Shown here piece by piece: positions 1-4,407 of a stretch of 7,888 bases of DNA. Made by a program: the position numbers and the translations under genes. The DNA lies in assembly GCA_030612945.1 (NCBI GenBank), contig JAUWMY010000099.1, positions 1 to 7,888 on the forward strand, in the 5' to 3' direction. The notes under the pieces are model-generated. The model did not search any database and was not told the origin of the DNA. It worked only from the letters and a program-made list of their open reading frames with translations. This stretch comes from Desulfobacteraceae bacterium (lineage in GTDB: Bacteria; Desulfobacterota; DSM-4660; Desulfatiglandales; Desulfatiglandaceae). Each line of letters opens with the position of its first letter. Positions within the stretch are counted from its first letter, which is position 1.

Positions 1-361
1 GGCGGGGAAAATCAACTGCAGTTTCAAAGTAGGCTGCCAGTAAAAGGGGCTTAGATGAATCAAGGTCAAAGGCAACCTCGTCGGACCAGATGCCAGGTGC
101 ATCGATAGTCCAGGAGTTAGAGCCGGCAACTTGGATCTGAACCTGGTTGCCGTCGAAGTCATAGGGATCACCCGCACCAACGTGGCCAATCCAGAGGTCA
201 CTAAAAAAATAAGTATGGGTAACATATGCAAAGAGAATTTTAACAGAAGAGACAGAGTTGATAAGGACATCAGGAGGAATTACGAAAACAATTGTGTATC
301 CTGAGCCATAAATTCGATCAGCAAAGGTAAAGGGATAAGCTTCCCATACTGGTATTGACAT
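1..361 (-). CDS. Phage tail/virion-like protein, 3' end outside window
   Basis: This frame stays open from an ATG at 361 to the left edge, giving about 120 residues with no stop; the C-terminus is outside the window. The start reads MSIPVWEAYPFTFADR, and the sequence is rich in aromatic residues and alternating hydrophobic positions (for example YTIVFVIPPDVL), which suggests beta-sandwich structure. There is no signal peptide or membrane segment. The start lies 9 nt after the stop of the upstream gene (371-850), so the two are probably co-transcribed and translationally linked; only a weak TTAGAG precedes the ATG. I do not recognise a named family. A role as a tail, fibre or adhesin-type virion protein is inferred from composition and from the neighbour. 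An unrelated secreted beta-rich protein is possible. Confidence 0.7.
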   Translation of the reverse strand, partial: MSIPVWEAYPFTFADRIYGSGYTIVFVIPPDVLINSVSSVKILFAYVTHTYFFSDLWIGHVGAGDPYDFDGNQVQIQVAGSNSWTIDAPGIWSDEVAFDLDSSKPLLLAAYFETAVDFPR

Positions 362-370
362 GGTTAGACT

Positions 371-850
371 CTAATTTATTTTATCATTCATAAAAGCTGA
401 AATAACAGCATTCCACCAGGGCAAGGGTTCGAGCTTCTTAACGCCGACACTTTCCCAATAGGCCCGCTCGGATTCATTAAGGCCCTGGGCATATAGAACA
501 GCCTGGGCAAATTTAGTTTGATATTCAGATAGCCACCAGGGATCCTTAAGCCCTTCATTACCATAACGCCTGATATACTGCTTACCCTTAACGACATAAC
601 AAATCCAGTACTTATAGACCTGGCCATGGAGCCTGACAGCTAAAGACAAAAGCATTTCTTTTGAGATCGGCTCGGGTAACTCAGGAGCAAACTCGAAGTC
701 CAGGGGAAAAAGAACGGTAGTAAAATTAAAGTGAAGGGCATTCCAGGCAGGCGGAGAGTACAGATCAGTAAAGTCAAAATAAAGTATGCCCAGTTGGACC
801 TCGGTAAAGTCGAAATGCACTGATGTGGAACCTGGTGGAACATATGACAT
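371..850 (-). CDS. Phage-type protein with FDFT repeats and a C-terminal YIRRY-type domain
   Basis: A 159-aa protein if translation starts at the ATG at 850; a GTG at 865 in frame would add five residues, but GTGGGGGCTC upstream of the ATG can serve as its ribosome site. The first ~55 residues repeat a short beta motif: VHFDFT (10-15), LYFDFT (24-29), LHFNFT (40-45), then LDFEF, with PP turns (YVPPG, YSPPAW) between. The rest (about 65-159) has a charged helical look with GKQYIRRYG, a KDP turn, KFAQAVLYAQGLNESE and a final WWNAVISAF segment. From memory this layout resembles small proteins beside phage tail genes; I cannot name a family. It precedes another structural-like gene by 9 nt. The function is unknown; virion-associated is the best inference. 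Confidence 0.75.
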   Translation of the reverse strand: MSYVPPGSTSVHFDFTEVQLGILYFDFTDLYSPPAWNALHFNFTTVLFPLDFEFAPELPEPISKEMLLSLAVRLHGQVYKYWICYVVKGKQYIRRYGNEGLKDPWWLSEYQTKFAQAVLYAQGLNESERAYWESVGVKKLEPLPWWNAVISAFMNDKIN

Positions 851-865
851 ACTAAGAGCCCCCAC

Positions 866-887
866 TTACGTAGCAAAGCTGCCGTAA
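866..887 (-). promoter_or_regulatory. Leader hairpin just upstream of the 371-850 gene
   Basis: TTACG (866-870) pairs with CGTAA (883-887), with AGC/GCT inside. On the minus strand the hairpin ends a few bases before the GGGGG-type ribosome site of the gene starting at 850. It could affect translation or mRNA stability. No T-tract follows it, so it is not a terminator. Confidence 0.35.
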
Positions 888-913
888 AAATGATCAAAAA
901 CCGCTCAATTAAA

Positions 914-973
914 TTTGGCCTGGGCTGTGATCAGTTTGTATCACATATGTGAACAGTTTGTAAACTGGCCAAA
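914..973. promoter_or_regulatory. Palindrome-dense operator-like patch
   Basis: Several nested symmetries lie in 60 bp: TTTGGCC (914-920) and GGCCAAA (967-973) bracket the patch; TCACATATGTGA (941-952) is a perfect 12-bp palindrome; CAGTTT-GT-AAACTG (954-967) is a second palindrome; CAGTTTGTA occurs twice directly (932-940 and 954-962, 22 bp apart); and GTGAT/ATCAC (927-931, 940-944) flank the first copy. The patch sits upstream of the minus-strand structural genes and at the left edge of the structured non-coding region. A regulator-binding site fits best. I found no good -35/-10 pair here on either strand. Confidence 0.5.
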
Positions 974-1031
974 AGAAAAAACAAGCAAAAAGAAAAAAGT
1001 AAATTCAATGGTTATGCCGAAGATATCTCGT

Positions 1032-1145
1032 GCGCAACCTTCTATTTTTCAAAGGTTGTTCCCGGGATATCCAGAGCGCAACCTTCTATTTTTAAAAGGT
1101 TAAGGTGAAGATGGAACGAGCGCAAACTTATATTAGGCAAAGGTT
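1032..1145. repeat. Three direct 26-bp repeats at exact 44-bp period (iteron-like)
   Basis: Copies lie at 1032-1057, 1076-1101 and 1120-1145. Copies 1 and 2 differ at one base (GCGCAACCTTCTATTTTT then C or A, then AAAGGTT); copy 3 is diverged in the middle but keeps GCGCAA at the start and CAAAGGTT at the end. Spacers are exactly 18 bp and also related (GAAGATATCTCGT, GGGATATCCAGA, GAAGATGGAACGA). Each copy carries the inverted pair AACCTT/AAGGTT and so can form a small hairpin. A degenerate unit ends at 1013 (TTCAATGGTT), 44 bp before copy 1, and GAAGGATCTTACGTGCGC (about 1157-1172) echoes the spacer-repeat junction downstream. Regular spacing of about four helical turns suits cooperative protein binding, as in replication iterons. 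Confidence 0.8.
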
Positions 1146-1167
1146 ACGCTGGATCGAAGGATCTTAC

Positions 1168-1182
1168 GTGCGCGCTGCGCAC
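1168..1182 (+). other. GC-rich hairpin at 5' edge of structured region
   Basis: GTGCGC and GCGCAC pair perfectly across a GCT loop. It overlaps the last recognisable echo of the 44-bp repeat unit (GCGC at 1170), so it joins the repeat array to the structured region. Confidence 0.6.
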
Positions 1183-1196
1183 GGGGAAAACAGGGA

Positions 1197-1263
1197 AACC
1201 CCCTTGGGGGGGTTGGCGGGTCTTTGCCCCGCCGGCAAGTGAATGCAAGGGTTGCACGCCGGT
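1197..1263 (+). other. Cluster of short GC hairpins
   Basis: AACCCCC/GGGGGTT closes on TTGG (1197-1214), then GGCGGG/CCCGCC (1215-1220, 1228-1233). The last arm competes with GCCGGC/GCCGGT (1231-1236, 1258-1263), which encloses TGCAA-GGG-TTGCA (about 1244-1256). The overlap means two alternative folds are possible. Confidence 0.5.
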
Positions 1264-1341
1264 AGTTGGGCGGGCAACCTGCAGCTGAACGTTGACTGAG
1301 AGGCTGGCCGTGAGTGCACACACAACCATGAGCAACTCGGT

Positions 1342-1362
1342 GGGAGGGGGGTGGCAGGGGGG
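1342..1362 (+). other. G-quadruplex-prone G-run cluster
   Basis: GGG (1342-1344), six G (1346-1351) and six G (1357-1362) lie within 21 bases, enough for four tracts of three G. TGGCA (1352-1356) can instead pair with TGCCA at about 1370-1374. Confidence 0.5.
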
Positions 1363-1409
1363 ACACCAGTGCCAGAGAGCAAGGAACAGCCATGAGACCA
1401 CCAGGGAAA

Positions 1410-1467
1410 GTCCGGATCTTGGGAGCACCCCTTTGGGGGGCGGACGGGTGCAAGCCGCAAGGCTTGC
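1410..1467 (+). other. Two adjacent hairpins, one capped by a GNRA tetraloop
   Basis: GTCCG (1410-1414) pairs with CGGAC (1441-1445), enclosing CCCC-TTT-GGGG. Immediately after, GCAAGCC (1450-1456) pairs perfectly with GGCTTGC (1461-1467) around GCAA, a GNRA tetraloop on the plus strand (TTGC on the minus strand). This supports folding as plus-strand RNA. Confidence 0.6.
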
Positions 1468-1612
1468 GGGAGGGCAGGGGGAAATACCACCCACGCAGGC
1501 AGCCCAAGGAGCTGGAGAGAGAGCAAGGAGATTGAAGGGCGGGGAAGTTAGCCCCCCAAATACCCCCGACTAAAATAAAACTTGCACGGGGAAGCGAGAG
1601 TCGAGCGACCCC

Positions 1613-1644
1613 AACCTGACACAGGTTTTTTCTTGTGGCAGGTT
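1613..1644 (+). other. 13-bp hairpin with T6 loop
   Basis: AACCTGACACAGG (1613-1625) pairs with CTTGTGGCAGGTT (1632-1644), with one A/G mismatch and one G-T wobble (1624/1633). Outside it, GGGG (about 1588-1591) can pair with CCCC (about 1609-1612), and TGCAC upstream with GTGCA after the stem, giving a small branched unit. Confidence 0.6.
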
Positions 1645-1688
1645 GAAGTGCAGACCTTAGAGTGTGAAGTGACTGCGTGAGCTTGAGG

Positions 1689-1758
1689 GCGGGCGGAGCT
1701 TGCAGCCATGCAAGGCAAAGTGACTCTTGCATGGAAAATGCCCTGCAAATCCGCCCGC
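1689..1758 (+). other. Three-tier hairpin with 24 perfect base pairs
   Basis: GCGGGCGGA (1689-1697) pairs with TCCGCCCGC (1750-1758), TTGCAG (1700-1705) with CTGCAA (1743-1748), and CCATGCAAG (1706-1714) with CTTGCATGG (1726-1734) around an 11-nt loop. An 8-nt one-sided bulge (1735-1742) separates the upper two tiers. All three helices are perfect, so this is one of the strongest folds in the window. Confidence 0.75.
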
Positions 1759-1785
1759 ACCAAGGCCGCACAAAACGAGCACATA

Positions 1786-1819
1786 GGGGGTTTTAAGGGG
1801 GTTTGGGGGAAATGGGGGG
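1786..1819 (+). other. G-quadruplex motif with four G5-6 tracts
   Basis: G5 (1786-1790), TTTTAA, G5 (1797-1801), TTT, G5 (1805-1809), AAAT, G6 (1814-1819). This meets the strictest quadruplex definition, with up to five tetrads and loops of 3-6 nt, and resembles telomere-type repeats. It can form in plus-strand DNA or RNA. Confidence 0.8.
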
Positions 1820-1867
1820 CGAGCGCCGCCCGTAGAGAACCACTAAACCAGGCATTAAGGTTGACCC

Positions 1868-1895
1868 GGGATTGACAGGTTAGGATGGCAATCCC
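1868..1895 (+). other. 7-bp hairpin
   Basis: GGGATTG (1868-1874) pairs with CAATCCC (1889-1895) around a 14-nt loop. It sits just before the 62-nt hairpin at 1904-1965. Confidence 0.45.
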
Positions 1896-1903
1896 TCCCG
1901 GAA

Positions 1904-1965
1904 GGGCCGCGGCGGGATTTAATTCTCAAGTTTGTTATTTGAGAATTGAATCCGGCCGCTGGCCC
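1904..1965 (+). other. Long hairpin, 26 bp, AATTCTCA-type apical stem
   Basis: Bases 1904-1929 pair with 1939-1965. From outside in: GGGCC/GGCCC, a bulged T1960, GCGGC arms, one G/G mismatch (1914/1954), GGATT/AATCC, a T-G wobble (1920/1948) and AATTCTCAA/TTGAGAATT, with a 9-nt loop. The two arms differ at several points yet stay paired. Confidence 0.75.
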
Positions 1966-1983
1966 GACGTCTTTCACTTTAAA

Positions 1984-2038
1984 GGCAAGGTGTCCTCGGT
2001 TAATTGAAGCGAAGCGAATTAACGGAGGTCATCTTGCC
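1984..2038 (+). other. Long hairpin, 22-bp stem
   Basis: 1984-2005 pairs with 2017-2038: GGCAAG/CTTGCC outside, CCTC/GAGG in the middle, GTTAATT/AATTAAC at the top. There is one G-T wobble (1990/2032) and two mismatches, with the 11-nt loop GAAGCGAAGCG. Confidence 0.75.
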
Positions 2039-2058
2039 GTAAAGGCTTTTTCTCTCAA

Positions 2059-2073
2059 GGGTGGGTGGGTGGG
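2059..2073 (+). other. Minimal-loop G-quadruplex (GGGT)3GGG
   Basis: GGGTGGGTGGGTGGG: four tracts of three G separated by single T loops. This class forms exceptionally stable parallel quadruplexes in vitro. It lies in the only single-stranded gap between the hairpins at 1984-2038 and 2078-2144. Confidence 0.85.
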
Positions 2074-2077
2074 ATTA

Positions 2078-2144
2078 AGGGGCCCAGGCGGGACTCAATT
2101 CGCAGAGCCGAAGGCTTAGAATTGATTCCCGCCAAAGGGCCCCT
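2078..2144 (+). other. Long hairpin, four tiers, CAATTC/GAATTG core
   Basis: AGGGGCCC/GGGCCCCT (2078-2085, 2137-2144), GGCGGGA/TCCCGCC (2087-2093, 2127-2133), a C/T mismatch, TCAATTC/GAATTGA (2095-2101, 2119-2125), then AGCC-GAA-GGCT (2106-2116) extended by a G-T wobble (2105/2117). The GAA apical loop is also closed on the plus strand. Confidence 0.75.
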
Positions 2145-2147
2145 CGA

Positions 2148-2217
2148 GGCCGGGTGAGTTTCAATTCTCAAAGCTGAATGCTGAGAATTGAATCTCAAAC
2201 CGGCCGTCTTCTTTTTT
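2148..2217 (+). terminator. Long hairpin followed by T-rich tract, possible terminator of the structured RNA
   Basis: GGCCGG/CCGGCC (2148-2153, 2200-2205), TGAG/CTCA, one T/T mismatch, then TTCAATTCTCA/TGAGAATTGAA around an 11-nt loop (2171-2181). TCTTC and six T (2212-2217) follow the stem at a distance of 6 nt, longer than usual for an intrinsic terminator. If it works, a plus-strand RNA would end near 2217. The upper stem nearly repeats that of the hairpin at 1904-1965. Confidence 0.45.
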
Positions 2218-2232
2218 CGTGTTTCGCAAAAC

Positions 2233-2312
2233 AGGGGTTGAGGGTGTTTGGCAATGCCTATCCGCGGGGTTGGCGTAGGGTAGGCCGGGCATTGCTAAAC
2301 ACGCTCAACCCT
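2233..2312 (+). other. Long hairpin with >=22 bp stem
   Basis: GGGTTGAG (with one bulged G) pairs with CTCAACCC, GTGTTT (2244-2249) with AAACAC (2297-2302), and GCAATGCC (2251-2258) with GGCATTGC (2288-2295). There is one G/G mismatch and one G-T wobble (2250/2296). The apical part can re-pair as GCCTATCC/GGGTAGGC (2256-2263, 2278-2285) with another T-G pair. It lies after the T-tract at 2212-2217, so it may be a separate unit or the 3' domain of the same RNA. Confidence 0.7.
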
Positions 2313-2354
2313 GCGATGATTTAAGACAAGAACGCTCGCTTTTCCCTCCGCTCG

Positions 2355-2398
2355 CTGGCATGGCACTTGCATCTTTTTCTATGCAAGCGACATGACAG
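2355..2398. other. Hairpin with CTTGCAT/ATGCAAG core
   Basis: CTTGCAT (2366-2372) pairs with ATGCAAG (2381-2387) around a C/T-rich 8-nt loop; CATG/CATG and CTG/CAG extend it across G/A and A/C mismatches. Its core is the same word used in the hairpin at 1706-1734 with the arms in opposite order. Confidence 0.55.
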
Positions 2399-2408
2399 CG
2401 AATATTAA

Positions 2409-2572
2409 GCTTGGCCTTTCCCCCATCGATTGGCTTCTCCCCTTCTCTTATGTATCATTCCAAGATCGGCCTTTCCCTAATCATTTAAATTGGCCTTTCC
2501 CCCATGGATTGGCTTCTCCCCCCATCGATTGGCTCCTCCCCCAATCATTTAAATTGGACTTCCCCCCGAATG
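2409..2572. repeat. Degenerate C-rich tandem repeat (ATTGGCYTYTCCCC unit)
   Basis: Seven units begin near 2410, 2429, 2465, 2489, 2508, 2528 and 2553. Each is ATTGGC or a close variant followed by a pyrimidine run ending in CCCC to CCCCCC; most continue ATCG/ATGG, and two continue AATCATTTAA. Spacing is 19-25 bp except for one 36-bp gap. On the minus strand these are G-runs every ~20 bp. An 88-codon frame crosses the block from 2392 but lacks a ribosome site and reads as a by-product of the repeats. The block could bind a protein or pair with the G-rich part of the region upstream. Confidence 0.75.
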
Positions 2573-2667
2573 TAGGTACCTACTCACATGGCTTTGGTCG
2601 CTCTCCCTTCCAATGTTACATCTATTTTATATTTAAGCCTGCTGTAGAGGATCTGTGAGGCTGAAAC

Positions 2668-2900
2668 ATGCCCACTTTCTTTTAATACTCTTACTTTTTC
2701 TGTCACGGGATCCTGTGGCGTTTTTTCAGGGTTCTGTCCGGGAACGGTAATGGAAGGGATATTAAGGAAAACAGAGATAGTGTTTTTTAAAAATGGGCTG
2801 CCGGTGGATCCCGATCCTGATCATGAGCTGAAGGGATATCAACCAGGTCGCCATGTGTTCAAAAGTGATTTAAGTTATTGAAATGATTGAAAGTGGGCAT
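2668..2900. repeat. Segment bounded by perfect 12-bp inverted repeats (MITE-like)
   Basis: ATGCCCACTTTC (2668-2679) recurs inverted as GAAAGTGGGCAT (2889-2900). The enclosed ~209 bp carries one small open frame (2750-2881) and no hairpins like those to its left. No target-site duplication is obvious in the flanks (GAAAC on the left, AGTTG on the right). It could be a small non-autonomous transposable element or a pair of binding sites in opposite orientation. Confidence 0.55.
2750..2881 (+). CDS. Possible 43-aa protein or gene remnant
   Basis: An ATG at 2750 opens 43 codons ending TGA at 2879-2881; the product begins MEGILRKTEIVFFKNG and has an acidic-proline stretch VDPDPDHELKG. The composition looks protein-like, but there is no good Shine-Dalgarno sequence (GGGAACGGTA is the best candidate). 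The frame stays open upstream to 2648 without another start codon, which could mean a decayed longer gene. It lies wholly inside the inverted-repeat segment 2668-2900. No family recognised. Confidence 0.25.
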   Translation: MEGILRKTEIVFFKNGLPVDPDPDHELKGYQPGRHVFKSDLSY

Positions 2901-3020
2901 AGTTGGGTATGGATGACAAAGAGAAGTGACCAGGTGAGTTATCCTCCGGATGCAAAAAAATTGAAATTTGACTCTAAGGGCTGATTCTGGCCAAAATAGG
3001 TAAATTCAGGGATAATTGAA
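2901..3020. other. Short non-coding stretch after the methyltransferase gene
   Basis: No gene seen. ATAATTGAATTAT (3012-3024) is an odd-length palindrome overlapping the methyltransferase stop codon on the minus strand; it is AT-only in its arms and too weak to call a terminator. Confidence 0.4.
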
Positions 3021-3569
3021 TTATTTAACAATGATACCGGTGCCCATCTGCTGGGGAAGGTTTGCATTAAAGCAAAACTCGTAATATTCCTTGACAACAT
3101 TCATATCGATCAACTCCCTCCAGAATTGTTTGACCTTGCAGCCCTGGGGGGCGGACCTGGGAGATCTTGCAGTGCTCTGGGTATCGTGGAACATGATAAG
3201 GCCGCCTGGCCTGACAAGGGTACCATAGTTCTCGTAGTCTGATTTGACCACGCTGTAAGTGTGCTCGCCATCTATAAAAAGAAGATCGACATCGATGCCG
3301 ATAATGCTTTTTACTTTGTTGATCACCCCGGGGGAGTCGGAACGACCAAAGACAAGAGAAACATCTCTGTCATGGGAAAAAAGACCACCGGTGAAATCAT
3401 GGGAATCGACACCGACCAGGATAGCTTCAGGGGAGGAGATAGTCTGCCACAAGCGAAGGGACCCGCCTTTGTAAATGCCGATATCGATAACCTTTTTCAA
3501 AGTAGGTATTTTTTGTAGGATGATCTGAAGGGCGAAGCTTAATTCTCGCCTGTCTTGAAGTAATTCCAT
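3021..3569 (-). CDS. Class I SAM methyltransferase, CmcI/TylF-like (cephalosporin hydroxylase-type fold)
   Basis: A 182-aa protein with the class I methyltransferase signature: VIDIGIYKGGS at 27-37 (SAM-binding glycine loop), an acidic residue in VGVDSHD near 55, FIDGEHTY at 98-105, and VRPGGLIMFHD at 119-129. The FIDGEHTY...GGLIMFHD pair is typical of the CmcI, TylF and Methyltransf_24 group, which methylate sugar hydroxyls or small molecules, often with a metal held by the acidic residues. The length suits a single-domain member. The ATG overlaps the TGA of the upstream gene by one base (TGATG), with GGTGG just upstream, so translation is coupled. With a glycosyltransferase in the same operon, O-methylation of a phage-specified glycan is a reasonable inference. 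The substrate is unknown. Confidence 0.85.
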   Translation of the reverse strand: MELLQDRRELSFALQIILQKIPTLKKVIDIGIYKGGSLRLWQTISSPEAILVGVDSHDFTGGLFSHDRDVSLVFGRSDSPGVINKVKSIIGIDVDLLFIDGEHTYSVVKSDYENYGTLVRPGGLIMFHDTQSTARSPRSAPQGCKVKQFWRELIDMNVVKEYYEFCFNANLPQQMGTGIIVK

Positions 3570-4399
3570 CAGATGGCCACCATGTTATATGACTCAAGAG
3601 TTTCTGAACAGATAACCGGCTTGCCTGTTAGCTCTGCAATTCTTTTAGCCTGGCGTGAATCGCTCTCGACAAACCAGCCGCAATCGACAGATTTGTAGTA
3701 CTCCGCCTTTAATTCTGCGTACCTGTTATCCTTTTGCCTATCAGAAGCCGACAAATAATTGGTCAAAATTAAATGGTTGTAAGAAACGTTATGATTCTTT
3801 AACCAGGCCTCGGTCAAAGATCGATGCTTTTCCATCCGGGAAGATACGATCGAGTGAATAGGGCGTCTTAACGGCCTATAAATCTGAAGGGTATTAATCA
3901 AAAAGTCTTTGTACCTGGGGCCATCATCATTCTGATGATTTGTGGGGTTAACACAAAGGACGCCGTCCATATCGACACAGGCAGTTTTCAGGAGGTCGCA
4001 ATTCATAAAGCCCCACGAGAAAGTTCTCGGCTGAGGGCAGATCTTGCCCCAATAATCGAGCCTGTATTTTATCTGTTCCTCGACATAGATAGCGGCCGTC
4101 TTTACATTGTACCCGGGTAAAAATTCATTAATCCATGTTGTAAAAAATGCGGAGTGAGCTGAGTCTTCCAGGACCAGGATATTTTTACCGGCAGGTGGGG
4201 CGTCCCGGACCCCGCCCTGGAAAATAATCAAGCCGTTAGCTCTGTCAACAGCGGCTAAGGGCAGGTTTAAATGAGAGGATAAAATGCCTGCAGCAATAAC
4301 CCCGGATCTGGGAACGCCGGCAATGATATCAAAGGCTGGAAGCTTAAGAGCTAGCTGCCTTATGTCTATGTATAGCTGATTTAAAGATATAAAGACCAT
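3569..4399 (-). CDS. Phosphoribosyltransferase-like / HAD phosphatase fusion protein
   Basis: A 276-aa two-domain protein. The N-terminal part is type I phosphoribosyltransferase-like: DIIAGVPRSG at 24-33, followed by a helix, and NILVLEDSAHSA at 73-84 in place of the PRPP loop (usual pattern: hydrophobics, D/E-D, then T/S-G). The loop ends S-A rather than T-G, so PRPP use is uncertain. The C-terminal part is HAD-like: DMDGVLC at 143-149 with the paired nucleophile and acid aspartates (D143, D145), SIVSSR at 183-188 as motif II, and FVESDSRQA at 243-251 as the acidic motif IV region. It starts 9 nt from the glycosyltransferase stop and shares a base with the methyltransferase start. A role in making or dephosphorylating an activated sugar or nucleotide is inference. 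Confidence 0.8.
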   Translation of the reverse strand: MVFISLNQLYIDIRQLALKLPAFDIIAGVPRSGVIAAGILSSHLNLPLAAVDRANGLIIFQGGVRDAPPAGKNILVLEDSAHSAFFTTWINEFLPGYNVKTAAIYVEEQIKYRLDYWGKICPQPRTFSWGFMNCDLLKTACVDMDGVLCVNPTNHQNDDGPRYKDFLINTLQIYRPLRRPIHSIVSSRMEKHRSLTEAWLKNHNVSYNHLILTNYLSASDRQKDNRYAELKAEYYKSVDCGWFVESDSRQAKRIAELTGKPVICSETLESYNMVAI

Positions 4400-4407
4400 T
4401 GATAGAG

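Larger units (their letters stand above)
1160..2219 (+). ncRNA. Candidate large structured RNA (unidentified)
   Basis: About 1.06 kb without a credible gene but dense with stable hairpins. Stems in order: 1168-1182, 1197-1214, 1215-1233 or the alternative 1231-1263, 1410-1445, 1450-1467, 1613-1644, 1689-1758, 1868-1895, 1904-1965, 1984-2038, 2078-2144 and 2148-2205, then a T-rich tract at 2207-2217. Differences between stem arms, counted together with the two hairpins after 2219, include seven G-T pairs (1231/1263, 1624/1633, 1920/1948, 1990/2032, 2105/2117, 2250/2296, 2261/2280), which pair in plus-strand RNA but would be C-A on the other strand, and one A-C pair (2365/2388). The words TTGCA/TGCAA recur in several stems. 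Size and phage context recall GOLLD and ROOL RNAs, but I recognise no defining motif of either. No clear promoter was found. A structured DNA locus is the alternative; the boundaries are uncertain. Confidence 0.45.

Noticed and set aside
926..945. CRP-type site TGTGA...TCACA
   Set aside because: The half-sites are 10 bp apart, not the 6 bp of CRP sites.
915..1103. 62-codon plus-strand frame
   Set aside because: No ribosome site; it runs through the palindrome patch and 44-bp repeats and its Lys-rich text comes from an A-rich tract.
1032..1145. CRISPR array
   Set aside because: Repeats are regular, but the 18-bp spacers are too short and are themselves related to one another; no cas genes.
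1404..1415. RNase P RNA signature (GGGAAAGTCCGG)
   Set aside because: It matches the conserved region I core, but none of the other conserved regions follow, and here GTCCG pairs with CGGAC nearby instead of forming the P4 partner.
1133..1771. 212-codon minus-strand frame and overlapping frames at 1144-1526 and 1548-1784
   Set aside because: They cross the hairpin-rich region in several frames at once, are Pro/Ser/Cys/Arg-rich with no domain pattern, and lack ribosome sites; they follow from GC-rich repeats.
2392..2658. 88-codon plus-strand frame across the C-rich repeats
   Set aside because: No ribosome site, and the Pro/Leu/Trp text mirrors the repeat unit; the unit lengths (19, 20, 24, 25) do not keep the frame as a selected coding repeat would.
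3259..3518. Plus-strand frames within the methyltransferase gene
   Set aside because: They are antisense shadows of a gene with clear family motifs and have no ribosome sites.
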